From contig CACZJZ010000001.1 of NCBI GenBank assembly GCA_902781655.1, forward strand, positions 1-64,000: 64,000 bases of DNA. Direction: 5' to 3'. Positions 1 to 8,843 of this stretch are shown here, piece after piece. The translations under genes were made by a program, and so were the position numbers. Numbering within the stretch: the stretch's first letter is position 1; every line of letters begins with the position of its first letter. The notes beneath the pieces are model-generated. The model worked only from the letters and a program-made list of their open reading frames with translations, searched no databases and had not been told where the DNA came from. The DNA is from an uncultured Lachnospiraceae bacterium. GTDB lineage: Bacteria > Bacillota > Clostridia > Lachnospirales > Lachnospiraceae.

Positions 1-16
1 TTTATTACAGCTTTGT

Positions 17-83
17 CGGCAAGATAGACTTGCCGGAAGCCTAACGCCTGACCTATCCGACACAGCCCTAAGTGCCGGATAGG
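17..83. other. two adjacent inverted repeats at the left edge
   Basis: A perfect 7-bp stem (17-23 with 29-35, 5-base loop) is followed by a second stem of 8 bp (52-59 with 76-83). The A/T-rich run after it (about 90-106) could make the second stem a terminator, or the pair could be the 3' part of a structured RNA whose start lies left of the window. I do not recognise a riboswitch or RNA family here. Confidence 0.35.
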
Positions 84-148
84 AACGGCAAAATTTTTTG
101 CACTTCTATTGCTTCTTTATCACACATAAGCAAACGTGCAAGGTATAA

Positions 149-186
149 AACAGGGACTGCGCAGGAATGCGTGGTCTCTGTTTTTT
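149..186 (+). terminator. rho-independent terminator
   Basis: A 9-bp stem with one G-T pair (149-157 with 174-182) encloses a loop that has its own short GCG/CGC pairing, and a run of six T follows at 181-186. It would end a transcript entering from the left of the window and insulates the hydrolase gene at 256. Confidence 0.7.
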
Positions 187-188
187 GT

Positions 189-218
189 ATGACACAGGGT
201 TCCTGATTTTGCTACAAT
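189..218 (+). promoter_or_regulatory. possible promoter of the hydrolase gene
   Basis: ATGACA (189-194) and TACAAT (213-218) are 18 bp apart, just past the terminator and about 38 bases before the start codon at 256. The -35 box is imperfect, so this is only a candidate. Confidence 0.35.
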
Positions 219-255
219 TGGTCTTGTATCACAAATGTATGTGGAGGGTCCGGGG

Positions 256-1275
256 ATGGTACAGATTTTTCCTGCACAGGATTTTACAGAAACAATGGAC
301 AAGGTGATCACGCCATATGTGGAAGCGCGGAGGCAGACCGGCTATTACGCGAGGGTGGACGGGCAGCCGATGCATTATGAGCATATCTCGCTGACTGAGG
401 AGGATACCCGCAGCACCGGCCACAGGGGGACGATTGTTCTGGTACATGGATTCTCGGAAGGAATCCGGAAGTTCTACGAGACGGTGTGGTACTTCACGCA
501 TCTGGGATATGATGTCTGGATGTATCAACAGCGAGGCCACGGGCTGTCCTATCATGAGACGAAGATTCCCTGCCTGATTCATATCGGAGATTACCGCAGT
601 CTGATTGAGGATCTGCACGCGTTCGTGGCAAATGTCGTGAAGCCCGCATCGAATACGGCAGAGACCCGGAATGAGGATATGGAAAGCACACGAAATCTGA
701 TTCTGTTTGCGCACTCCATGGGCGGCGCGGTCGGCGCGGATCTGATCGAGCATTACCCGGATGATTTTGACAAAGCAATTCTCACATCGCCGATGCTGCA
801 GCTCGACAGCGGCAGTACGCCGGTGTGGCAGGCCGAGCTTGCGGCGCGGCTGTTGATTCTTCTCGGAAAGGGCGGAAATTTTATGCCCGGAGCACACGGA
901 TGGGAGGGAAAGCCGGATTTTGAAGGCAGCTGCACAAACTGCCGGGAGCGGTATGATTACTGGTTCCGTGAGCAGTGCGCGCACCCGGAGAATCAGATGA
1001 CCGGCGCATCCGTGAAGACGTCGCTGGAATTTCTGAAGCTCACGCGGGATATCGCAAAACCGGACAACTGTGCGGCGGTGAAGATACCGGTTCTGCTGTT
1101 TCAGGCGGAGAAGGACGGCACGGTCCTGCCGGGCGGGCAGAATCACTTCATCGAGTGCATCGGAGAGCACGGCCGCCTGTGCGTGATGCGGGACGCAAAA
1201 CATGAAATCTACCGGAACACAGATGACATTCTCGCGGTTTACTGGAAGGAAATAGAGCAGTTTCTGGAAGCATGA
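256..1275 (+). CDS. alpha/beta hydrolase, lysophospholipase/monoacylglycerol lipase type
   Basis: A 339-residue serine hydrolase. The family (COG2267) cleaves acyl glycerols or lysophospholipids, though many members have other ester substrates. Visible landmarks are the oxyanion-hole motif VHGFSEG, the nucleophile elbow AHSMGG (near 710-726), a late acid in EKDGTV and the catalytic His in DAKHE. There is no signal peptide, so it should be cytoplasmic. The start at 256 is preferred to the in-frame ATG at 235 because GGAGGG (243-248) sits 7 bases before it. It is a single-gene unit between the terminator at 149-186 and the shared terminator at 1321-1354. The hydrolase class is secure; the substrate is not known. 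Confidence 0.85.
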   Translation: MVQIFPAQDFTETMDKVITPYVEARRQTGYYARVDGQPMHYEHISLTEEDTRSTGHRGTIVLVHGFSEGIRKFYETVWYFTHLGYDVWMYQQRGHGLSYHETKIPCLIHIGDYRSLIEDLHAFVANVVKPASNTAETRNEDMESTRNLILFAHSMGGAVGADLIEHYPDDFDKAILTSPMLQLDSGSTPVWQAELAARLLILLGKGGNFMPGAHGWEGKPDFEGSCTNCRERYDYWFREQCAHPENQMTGASVKTSLEFLKLTRDIAKPDNCAAVKIPVLLFQAEKDGTVLPGGQNHFIECIGEHGRLCVMRDAKHEIYRNTDDILAVYWKEIEQFLEA

Positions 1276-1320
1276 CGGGTAGCTTCCGGACTTGAACTGC
1301 TTCAACAGGGCAGTGCAGAA

Positions 1321-1357
1321 GAGGCTGAGATCCATAGGAAAGGATCTCAGCCTCTTT
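1321..1357. terminator. bidirectional terminator between convergent genes
   Basis: A perfect 13-bp stem (1321-1333 with 1342-1354) with an 8-base loop lies between the ends of the hydrolase (+) and the activase (-). A short T-rich stretch follows on the + strand. Its symmetry and position suit termination from both sides. Confidence 0.7.
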
Positions 1358-1392
1358 CTCACGCAAGGTATTCATTTGTCTCCCGCGTCATT

Positions 1393-4300
1393 TCAGGCAA
1401 TGGCTTTCTTCTTTTTCTGTGCGCTGCCCTGCCCGTCCGCACAGCGGTCGGAAGCGGATGCAGAAGCGGACCTCTGCTGCTCCGCGCACAGGTTTTTCTG
1501 CGCGGTGGAGAGCATAAGCTTGATGCGGTTGAGCTGGTTGACCTCGGACGCACCGGGATCGTAGTCGATGGCGGTGATGTTGGCGTCCGGGTATACACGG
1601 CGGATTGCCTTGATCACGCCCTTGCCGACCACGTGGTTGGGTAGGCAGCCGAAGGGCTGAATGCAGACGATATTCTTCGTGCCGCTCTTGATCAGCTCAA
1701 CCATCTCACCGGTCAGGAACCAGCCCTCCCCGGACTGATTGCCGATGGAGACGATGGATTCCGCGTCTTCGACTGTCTCATAGATGTTCGTGAACGGCGT
1801 GAAGTGCGCCGATTTTGCGAGAGTCCGGTTGATCGGTCCAAGGAAGGCCTGGATGGCATTGATGCCGATCCGGCAGAGCATCGCAGCCTTCTTCGAGGTG
1901 CCGAGTTCCTTCGCCTTGTAAATCTGGTTGTAGAAGCAATAGAGCATGAAGCCCATTAGAGAGGGCACCTCTGCCTCCGCGCCTTCCTGCTCGAGCACAT
2001 CGACCAGGTGGTTGTTGGCGAGAGGAGAGTATTTGACCAGAATTTCGCCGACGATGCCCACTCTGGGCTTCTGCACGTCGCGGAGCGGCAGTTTGTCAAA
2101 ATCTGCGATGATGTCCTTACACATGGACTGCACCGCATGGAGGGACGGACCCTTCACGGTGGTCAGAAAAGCAATGACCTTCTCCTTCCATTTCTCGTGC
2201 AGCGCATTCGCGGAGCCGGGAACAGCCTCGTAGGGACGGACGCGGTACAGGCATTTCATGAACACGTCGCCGAAGACGCAGGCGAAGGCAAGGCGGATCA
2301 GCGTCCGGAGATTGACTTTGAAGCCCGGATTGTCCTCGAGTCCCGACAAATTCGCGCTGATGACCGGAACCTGATCCATGCCGGCCTTGTGCAGAGCGCG
2401 ACGGATGAAACCGATGTAGTTGGACGCCCGGCACACGCCGCCGGTCTGCGACATGATGATGGCCGTACGGTTCGGATCATATTTTCCGGATTCCAGGGCC
2501 TCCATGAACTGCCCGACGACGCACAGGGAAGGATAGCAGGCATCGTTGTTGACATACTTGAGGCCATAATCCACAGCACTCTTCGTCGCGTTGCCGAGCA
2601 CGACAAAATTATAGCCGACGGACCGCATGGCGGGCTCGATGAGCTCAAAGTGGATGGGCGACATCTGCGGGCAGAGGATGGTGTACTGCTCCTCGCGCAT
2701 TTTCTCCGTGAAGGGCACCTTCCGGATGCGGGTGGAGTGTACGCTGCGGCCGGCCGGGCTTGCGCCCGTCGCTTTAGCGCCGCTCCGTTTCCTCGCGCGG
2801 ATCCGGAGCGCGGCGATGAGTGAGCGTACGCGGATGCGCGCGGAGCCGAGGCTGTTGACCTCGTCGATCTTAAGGCAGGTATAGATTTTGTCGGAACCGG
2901 TCAGAATGTCGCTCACCTGATCGGTGGTGACGGCGTCAAGGCCGCAGCCGAAGGAGTTGAGCTGGATCATATCGAGGTCATCCCGCGTCCGCACAAAGGA
3001 TGCCGCGCGGTAGAGGCGGGAGTGGTACATCCACTGATCGAGCGCGACAATCGGACGCTCCGGTTCGCCGAGTTCGGAGATGGAATCCTCGGATAGCACA
3101 GCAATGCCGTAGGAGTTTATCATCTCCGGAATGCCGTGGTTGATCTCAGGGTCGACATGGTACGGCCGCCCGGCGAGGACGATGCCGTGCACATGATGCT
3201 CCTCCATGTACTGGAGCGTCTCCCGGCCCTTCATCTGGATATCCTCGCGGCACTGGGCAAGCTCCTCCCAGCCGGCGCGGGCGGCGTCGCGCACCTCCGC
3301 CTCCGGGATGGGGTTCGTGATATAGTCTGGCTCCGGCATCACGATGCCGGTCGCCTTTTCCTGAATCCCGGTGCGCTCCGGATCCTGCCCGCCCTTTGAA
3401 AATTCTCTGACGAGCGCCTCCGTGACGGTTCGCAGAGAGGTGAAGGCGAGGAACGGATTGCGGTAGGTGACCTGTCCGCCCGAGATCTCATCCACGTTGT
3501 TACGAATATTCTCGGAGTAGGAGGTGACAATCGGACAGTTGTAGTGATTATCGGCCTCTCTTGTCTCGGTGCGCTCATAGAACAGCGCAGGGTAGAAGAT
3601 GAAGTCCACTTTCTGATGAATCAGCCACGCGATATGCCCGTGCACGAGTTTTGCCGGATAGCATGCAGACTCGGAGGGAATGGATTCGATGCCGAGCTCG
3701 TAGATCTGGTGCGTCGAAGTCGGAGAAAGGACCACGCGGTAGCCGAGTTTACGGAAGAAGACGGCCCAGAAAGGGTAGTCCTCATACATATTGAGTACGC
3801 GGGGAATACCGACTGTGCCGCGTGGTGCCTTGTCGGCAGGAAGCGGCTCGTAGTCGAAGATTCGTTTCAGCTTGTATTCGTACAGGTTCGGAATGCCGTT
3901 CGCATTCTTCTGTCTGCCGAGTCCGCGCTCGCAGCGGTTGCCGGAGATGAACTGACGGCCGCCGGTGAAGCGGTTAATGGTGAGACGGCAGTTGTTGCTG
4001 CATCCCTTGCAGTGCGCCATACTTGTCTCAAACTGCAGATTTTCGATCTGTTCGAAGCTGAGCATAGAGGAGTGGAAGAATCTCCGGTCCGCGACCGCCT
4101 CCTCGTAGGCGCGCTCCGCCGGGTCGGCTGAAAGCGGGACAACCGGTGCCGCATTTGCTCCGCCGGTGATGATGTTGTTCTGATTTTCTCCTGCGGTGTC
4201 GAGATTGGTCTTCGCAAAATCCTCGGCGGCACGCACGGAGGCTTCCGCGGGGACGGCGGCGGCCTTCGCCTCATTCACCGCGTTGTGATAGCGCTCGCGG

Positions 4301-6030
4301 GCGATCAGCGCCGCGCCGAACGCGCCCATGATGCCGGCGATGTCCGGGCGGATCACGCTGCCGCCGGAAATTTTCTCAAATGCGCGGAGGACCGCGTCGT
4401 TATAGAAGGTTCCGCCCTGGACAACGATATTCTGACCGAGCGCGCTGGCTGAGGAGACCTTGATGACCTTGAACAGGGCGTTCTTGATGACAGAGTAAGC
4501 AAGGCCAGCGGAAATGTCGGGCACCTCCGCGCCTTCCTTCTGCGCCTGCTTGACCTTGGAGTTCATGAAGACCGTGCAGCGCGTTCCAAGGTCGATCGGA
4601 TGCTCCGCAAACAGGGCTGCTTTGGCAAAATCCTGGACGGAGTAGTCGAGGGATTTGGCGAAGGTCTCGATGAATGATCCACAGCCGGAGGAACAGGCCT
4701 CGTTCAGTGTGACGGAATCGACGGCATGATTCTTAATGCGGATGCATTTCATGTCCTGCCCGCCGATATCGAGAATGCAGTCCACTTCCGGGTCAAAGAA
4801 CTGGGCGGCGTAGTAATGCGAGATGGTCTCAACCTCACCGTAATCGAGGAGGAAGGCAGCTTTGAGCAGCGCTTCGCCATAGCCGGTCGAGCAGCCGGCG
4901 ACAATTTTGGCGTCCTTCGGCATTTTTTCGTCGATTTCACGGATGGAGCGGATGGCCGTCTTGAGCGGGGAGCCATTATTGCTGGAGTAGAAGGAGTAGA
5001 GCAGACTGCCGTCCTCACCGATGAGGGCAAGCTTGGTGGTCGTGGAACCCGCGTCGATGCCCAGGTACACGTTGCCGCGGTAGGACGCGAGATCACCCTT
5101 CTTCACCCTTGCCTTCGCGTGGCGCTCCCGGAATTGGTCGTATTCCTGCTGATTCGCAAAGAGCGGGTCCATGCGCGCCACCTCGAACTGCATGTGGATA
5201 TCGCCGGAGAGCCTGTCGCGCAGCGCTCCGAGGGTGGTGAAATTGTCCTCGTGCGCGGTCATGGCTGAACCCATGGCGGCGAAGAGGTGGGAATTCTCCA
5301 CATCGATGGTGTGCTCCCCGTCAAGCTTCAGCGTGCGGATAAACGCCGCCTTCAGCTCGGAGAGGAAGTGCAGCGGGCCGCCGAGAAAGGCCACATGGCC
5401 GCGGATCGGCTTGCCGCAGGCAAGGCCGGAGATGGTCTGATTGACCACGGCCTGGAAGATCGAGGCGGACAGATCCTCCTTCGTGGCGCCCTCATTGATC
5501 AGAGGCTGAATGTCAGATTTTGCAAAGACACCGCAGCGTGCCGCAATGGTATAGAGGGACTGATAGTGTTTGGCGTATTCGTTGAGGCCGGCGGCATCCG
5601 TCTGGAGCAGGGAGGCCATCTGGTCGATGAAGGATCCGGTTCCGCCGGCGCAGATGCCGTTCATGCGCTGCTCGACGGTACCGTTCTCAAAATAGATAAT
5701 CTTGGCATCCTCGCCGCCCAGCTCGATTGCAACATCGGTCTTCGGCGCGATCTCCTGGAGCGCGGTGGAGACGGCGATCACCTCCTGCGTAAAGGGCACA
5801 CCGATACAGTTCGCGAGCGCAAGACCGCCAGAACCGGTGATGACCGGGTGAACCGTGACATCGCCGCACGCGTCGAAGGCCTCCGCGACGAGGTCGCGCA
5901 GGGTCGCCTGGATATCCGCGTGGTGGCGCTTGTAATCGGAAAAAAGAAGATGATGGTCCGGGTCCAGCAGGGCGACCTTGACCGTAGTGGAACCAATATC
6001 GATGCCTAATGTATCGTCTCGATTGATCAT
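1393..6030 (-). CDS. giant 2-hydroxyacyl-CoA dehydratase activase fusion protein
   Basis: A 1545-residue multidomain protein. Two BadF/HgdC-type ATPase domains are in tandem: the first starts with LGIDIGSTTVK, the second with YLGIDAGSTTTK and contains the cysteine-bearing NEACSSGCGSF segment expected to hold a [4Fe-4S] cluster at the dimer interface. A Cys-rich block (AHCKGCSNNC) and two HgdB/DUF2229-like regions follow. Characterised small relatives use ATP to drive an electron into 2-hydroxyacyl-CoA dehydratases; the substrate of these long fusions is not established. The ATG at 6030 is chosen because a GAGG lies 7 bases upstream and the ATPase motif begins directly after it; an in-frame extension to 6114 lacks such support. 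No hgdA/hgdB-type dehydratase genes are adjacent. It is transcribed alone, divergent from the gene at 6323. An Ala-rich linker separates the ATPase part from the rest. Confidence 0.88.
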   Translation of the reverse strand: MINRDDTLGIDIGSTTVKVALLDPDHHLLFSDYKRHHADIQATLRDLVAEAFDACGDVTVHPVITGSGGLALANCIGVPFTQEVIAVSTALQEIAPKTDVAIELGGEDAKIIYFENGTVEQRMNGICAGGTGSFIDQMASLLQTDAAGLNEYAKHYQSLYTIAARCGVFAKSDIQPLINEGATKEDLSASIFQAVVNQTISGLACGKPIRGHVAFLGGPLHFLSELKAAFIRTLKLDGEHTIDVENSHLFAAMGSAMTAHEDNFTTLGALRDRLSGDIHMQFEVARMDPLFANQQEYDQFRERHAKARVKKGDLASYRGNVYLGIDAGSTTTKLALIGEDGSLLYSFYSSNNGSPLKTAIRSIREIDEKMPKDAKIVAGCSTGYGEALLKAAFLLDYGEVETISHYYAAQFFDPEVDCILDIGGQDMKCIRIKNHAVDSVTLNEACSSGCGSFIETFAKSLDYSVQDFAKAALFAEHPIDLGTRCTVFMNSKVKQAQKEGAEVPDISAGLAYSVIKNALFKVIKVSSASALGQNIVVQGGTFYNDAVLRAFEKISGGSVIRPDIAGIMGAFGAALIARERYHNAVNEAKAAAVPAEASVRAAEDFAKTNLDTAGENQNNIITGGANAAPVVPLSADPAERAYEEAVADRRFFHSSMLSFEQIENLQFETSMAHCKGCSNNCRLTINRFTGGRQFISGNRCERGLGRQKNANGIPNLYEYKLKRIFDYEPLPADKAPRGTVGIPRVLNMYEDYPFWAVFFRKLGYRVVLSPTSTHQIYELGIESIPSESACYPAKLVHGHIAWLIHQKVDFIFYPALFYERTETREADNHYNCPIVTSYSENIRNNVDEISGGQVTYRNPFLAFTSLRTVTEALVREFSKGGQDPERTGIQEKATGIVMPEPDYITNPIPEAEVRDAARAGWEELAQCREDIQMKGRETLQYMEEHHVHGIVLAGRPYHVDPEINHGIPEMINSYGIAVLSEDSISELGEPERPIVALDQWMYHSRLYRAASFVRTRDDLDMIQLNSFGCGLDAVTTDQVSDILTGSDKIYTCLKIDEVNSLGSARIRVRSLIAALRIRARKRSGAKATGASPAGRSVHSTRIRKVPFTEKMREEQYTILCPQMSPIHFELIEPAMRSVGYNFVVLGNATKSAVDYGLKYVNNDACYPSLCVVGQFMEALESGKYDPNRTAIIMSQTGGVCRASNYIGFIRRALHKAGMDQVPVISANLSGLEDNPGFKVNLRTLIRLAFACVFGDVFMKCLYRVRPYEAVPGSANALHEKWKEKVIAFLTTVKGPSLHAVQSMCKDIIADFDKLPLRDVQKPRVGIVGEILVKYSPLANNHLVDVLEQEGAEAEVPSLMGFMLYCFYNQIYKAKELGTSKKAAMLCRIGINAIQAFLGPINRTLAKSAHFTPFTNIYETVEDAESIVSIGNQSGEGWFLTGEMVELIKSGTKNIVCIQPFGCLPNHVVGKGVIKAIRRVYPDANITAIDYDPGASEVNQLNRIKLMLSTAQKNLCAEQQRSASASASDRCADGQGSAQKKKKAIA

Positions 6031-6322
6031 GAATGCCTCAGTTTCTGAAAAAATTGCACAGTGGTGCAATGATTGATATGGAACAACGATTCTGATTGGC
6101 AGGTGTGAGCACACAATATGTTGTACTCATTCCTGCAAAATACAACAAAATAGTCTTGCACAGGATTCATACGGGATTATAAAATCGGGGCATGTAAAAA
6201 GCAACGAACGGTCCTGCCACAAAAGATTAATTTTGTCTAAATTATAGTAGAAACTCGTCATAATGCGGTATGATGGGTAAATAATTTGAAGTGAGAAAAA
6301 GGATCGGCGAAGGGAGTTTTCT

Positions 6323-7465
6323 ATGTCACTCGACGAATTTGACCGGAAGCTGGAGAGAAAGCTGGGGAGATACGCGATCCGCAATCTGTCGCTTGCGCTC
6401 ATCATCAGCTATTTCTTCGGGTATCTGATGTATTTCATCAATGCGGATTTTCTGAATTATCTCACACTGAATCCGTATGCGATCGTGCACGGGCAGGTGT
6501 GGAGACTGATCACCTGGGTGATCGTGCCGCCGTCCACGGACAATTTGTTTTTCTTTCTGATTATGCTGCTCTTTTACTACAGCATCGGGACTGCGCTCGA
6601 ACGGACTTGGGGAACCTGGCGGTATAATGTTTATATCTTCAGCGGCCTGGTGTTCACGATCTTTGGCGCCTTCATCATGATGGGCGTCGCATATTTCGTG
6701 GACCCGGGGACCATCGCAGCTTATGGGGCAGGCACGTATTTTGCCAATTACAGCCGGTATTTCAGCACCTATTATGTGAATATGTCGATCTTTCTGGCGT
6801 ATGCCGTGACGTTTCCGAATATGCAGGTGCTGCTGATGTTCATCATTCCGATCCGGGTGAAGTGGCTCGGCGTCATCTACGCCGCGTTTCTCGTGTACGA
6901 CGTGATTTTCAGCAATTTCGCGGTGCGCATCGCCATAATCGCATCTCTGCTGAACTTCATCGTGCTCTGGGTCCGGAGTGGGAGTCTGAGGCGTCTCGAC
7001 CCGCGCCAGATGAAGCGGCAGAGCGATTTCCGGCGCGGCGTCCGCACCGGCAGCTGGCAGCGCGGGGAGGATGGCTGGATGCATGCCTCCGGCAATGGAA
7101 AAGCGGGCAATGAAGGACGCAGGAATGGCACAGACGATGCGCGTCGCGCAGGCCGGGGGCAGGGCGGTGAAACGACCGGCACCGGCGCCGGAGCGCAGAA
7201 CGGCGGCGGAGAAGACGGACGCGGCAGGGTAATCCACCATGAGTTCCGGCAGCCGCTCCACCGCTGCGCTGTCTGTGGCAGAACAGAACTCGACGACCCG
7301 AATCTCGAGTTCCGCTACTGCAGCAAGTGTCAGGGAAATTATGAGTATTGTATGGATCATATTTTTACGCACATACACGTTCGCACAGGCGATCCCACTT
7401 GTTTTGACAGGGACGGGCATGTGCGCATGATGCCGAAATCGGAGACGAAGCAGCAGGGAGAATGA
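6323..7465 (+). CDS. rhomboid-like membrane protein with zinc-ribbon-like C-terminus
   Basis: A 380-residue protein. Residues about 20-220 hold roughly six hydrophobic segments; the HGQVWRLITW motif after the first segment is typical of the rhomboid-like fold. The protease signature GxSG and a matching late-membrane His are not visible, so it is probably a non-proteolytic pseudo-rhomboid. A polar, Gly-rich, low-complexity linker follows. The last 70 residues carry CAVC, CSKC, a Cys in YCMDH and several His, the look of a treble-clef or zinc-ribbon site facing the cytoplasm. GGGAG lies ahead of the start. The stop is one base from the start of the sigma-like gene, so the two are surely co-translated. 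The fold is fairly clear; its role is unknown. Confidence 0.7.
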   Translation: MSLDEFDRKLERKLGRYAIRNLSLALIISYFFGYLMYFINADFLNYLTLNPYAIVHGQVWRLITWVIVPPSTDNLFFFLIMLLFYYSIGTALERTWGTWRYNVYIFSGLVFTIFGAFIMMGVAYFVDPGTIAAYGAGTYFANYSRYFSTYYVNMSIFLAYAVTFPNMQVLLMFIIPIRVKWLGVIYAAFLVYDVIFSNFAVRIAIIASLLNFIVLWVRSGSLRRLDPRQMKRQSDFRRGVRTGSWQRGEDGWMHASGNGKAGNEGRRNGTDDARRAGRGQGGETTGTGAGAQNGGGEDGRGRVIHHEFRQPLHRCAVCGRTELDDPNLEFRYCSKCQGNYEYCMDHIFTHIHVRTGDPTCFDRDGHVRMMPKSETKQQGE

Positions 7466-7466
7466 A

Positions 7467-8219
7467 ATGGAAGAGAATCGGAGTCCGGAGGAGCAGTTTC
7501 TCCTCGATATGAAGGAACTTCTGGAGCAGGCAAAGAGACAGGGCGGAAAGGTCACGGAGGAAGAGGTCCGCGACGCATTTGAAACGCCGTTAAATGAGCA
7601 GCAGTATGAGGTGGTGCGGAATTACCTCGATGACAATCACGTTGGAATCGGCAAGGCAGTGGACATTGAGCGCCTTCTGACGCCGGAGGAAGAAAAGTAT
7701 CTCCGGGAATACGGGCGGGAGCTTGCGTCTCTGGAGCAGCCGGACCCGGATGTGCTCGACGCAGTCAAGCTGAATGCGATGGCGGGGGAGACGGAGGCAC
7801 AGAATGAACTCGCTACCTATATGCTGCCGAAGGTCGTGGACCTTGCGAAGCTGTATGCGGGACAGGGAGTGTATATTCAGGATCTCATCGGGGTCGGTAA
7901 TATGGCGCTGATGGCCGGCGTGAAGCTCCTTGCACCGCTCAGCGGGCCGGAGGAAGTGGAGGGCGATCTCGCGCAGCGTATCATGAACGCCATGGAGGAG
8001 CTGATTAACGAGGACATGGGGAGCGCCGCGATCGGGGAGGATGCCCTGGAGCGGGTGAACCGGGTGGCCGGGGCCGCGCATGAGCTGGCTCAGGAACTCG
8101 GGCGCAAGGTGACTGTCATGGAACTCGTCGGAGAGGGAGAATTCACAGAGGATGAAGTCATGGACGCCATCCGTTTCTGCGATAATAAGATTCCGGACAT
8201 CGATTACCGCCAGCCATAG
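7467..8219 (+). CDS. degenerate sigma-70-like protein
   Basis: A 250-residue, acidic, soluble protein. Residues about 14-58 resemble sigma region 1.1 (a short helical segment with KVTEEEV). Residues about 105-150 resemble regions 2.1-2.2, the core-polymerase-binding part, ending VYIQDLIGVGNMALMAGV, where a true sigma has a stretch like QFLDLIQEGNIGLMKAV. The tract around HELAQELGRKVTV resembles region 3. The aromatic-rich region 2.3-2.4 that melts and reads the -10 box is replaced, and region 4 is missing. It could therefore bind core polymerase without reading promoters. The start has GGGAG 6 bases upstream and follows the pseudo-rhomboid stop by one base. Assignment is by eye; a coincidental helical match remains possible. 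Confidence 0.6.
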   Translation: MEENRSPEEQFLLDMKELLEQAKRQGGKVTEEEVRDAFETPLNEQQYEVVRNYLDDNHVGIGKAVDIERLLTPEEEKYLREYGRELASLEQPDPDVLDAVKLNAMAGETEAQNELATYMLPKVVDLAKLYAGQGVYIQDLIGVGNMALMAGVKLLAPLSGPEEVEGDLAQRIMNAMEELINEDMGSAAIGEDALERVNRVAGAAHELAQELGRKVTVMELVGEGEFTEDEVMDAIRFCDNKIPDIDYRQP

Positions 8220-8253
8220 TTAATGCCGCAGAAAACGCGGCATGGGGTATAAT

Positions 8254-8691
8254 ATGAGTCTGAATGTCAACACTGGTTCCAATGAAGATTTCAAGTACGA
8301 GATGAATGATCTCACGGTCCTGTATTACGGTGCTAAATACACGTTTCAGGATATTCTGGACGATCCGAACGGCAGCTTCAAGGTCAAGAAGATCATCCGC
8401 AGCTACCTGGGAAAGGACCTCAGCCCGGAAACGACGCTGGAGAGCCTGTTTTACTACATGAGGCCGGGAGATGAGGCGTACATGGTGTTTGAGCAGCTGA
8501 AGACCAAAATCCGACTGTCGGTGCCAGTCACGCGGAAGAAGCTTTTCGGCGGGACGGAGCGGATTTATAAGGAGGAGGTCTGGAAACTCGCGGATCTCGC
8601 GGCGCTCGCGCCGGAGGAAAAGCAGCGGCGCGGCATTCTCATTCAGGAGATACAGATCTCCAAGCTGGGGCTGATGACCTTCACGGTATAG
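8254..8691 (+). CDS. conserved-looking protein of unknown function
   Basis: A 145-residue soluble protein with no signal peptide or membrane segment and no motif I recognise. It has a mixed alpha/beta look, with a basic KKLFGG stretch near the middle and a C-terminal end rich in Ile and Leu. The ATG at 8254 has GGGG at 8244-8247; an in-frame ATG at 8242 has no ribosome site. It lies 34 bases after the sigma-like gene on the same strand, so it probably belongs to the same transcript. No function can be assigned. Confidence 0.65.
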   Translation: MSLNVNTGSNEDFKYEMNDLTVLYYGAKYTFQDILDDPNGSFKVKKIIRSYLGKDLSPETTLESLFYYMRPGDEAYMVFEQLKTKIRLSVPVTRKKLFGGTERIYKEEVWKLADLAALAPEEKQRRGILIQEIQISKLGLMTFTV

Positions 8692-8788
8692 GAAAGCATC
8701 GGAGCATGCCAGCCGCCTCGAACGGTGCACTTTGCCAGCCGCCGCGCGGCCTCTGCAGGAAGATGCAGGGAGGAAAAGAGAAAAGGGA

Positions 8789-8843
8789 ATGACCGCAGGG
8801 AAGGAAAACCGGGTGAAACAGAGGGCAGGGGATGACCGCAGGG
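8789..8843 (+). repeat. 12-bp direct repeat of the start region of the next gene
   Basis: The 12 bases ATGACCGCAGGG occur at 8789-8800 and again at 8832-8843, where they are the first four codons of the GT-C-like gene. The first copy opens a 20-codon frame that stops at 8849-8851, overlapping the real start. See findings. Confidence 0.7.

Noticed and set aside
229-1362. 377-codon reverse-strand frame opposite the hydrolase gene
   Set aside because: No ribosome site, no recognisable domain, and the plus-strand gene has clear catalytic motifs. It is a shadow of GC-rich codon usage.
6326-7555. 409-codon reverse frame opposite the pseudo-rhomboid gene
   Set aside because: His/Arg/Ile-rich shadow composition without any family features; the plus-strand protein has coherent helices.
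8248-8253. TATAAT just before the ATG at 8254
   Set aside because: No -35 box at a sensible distance, and the gene fits the upstream transcript, so it is probably chance.
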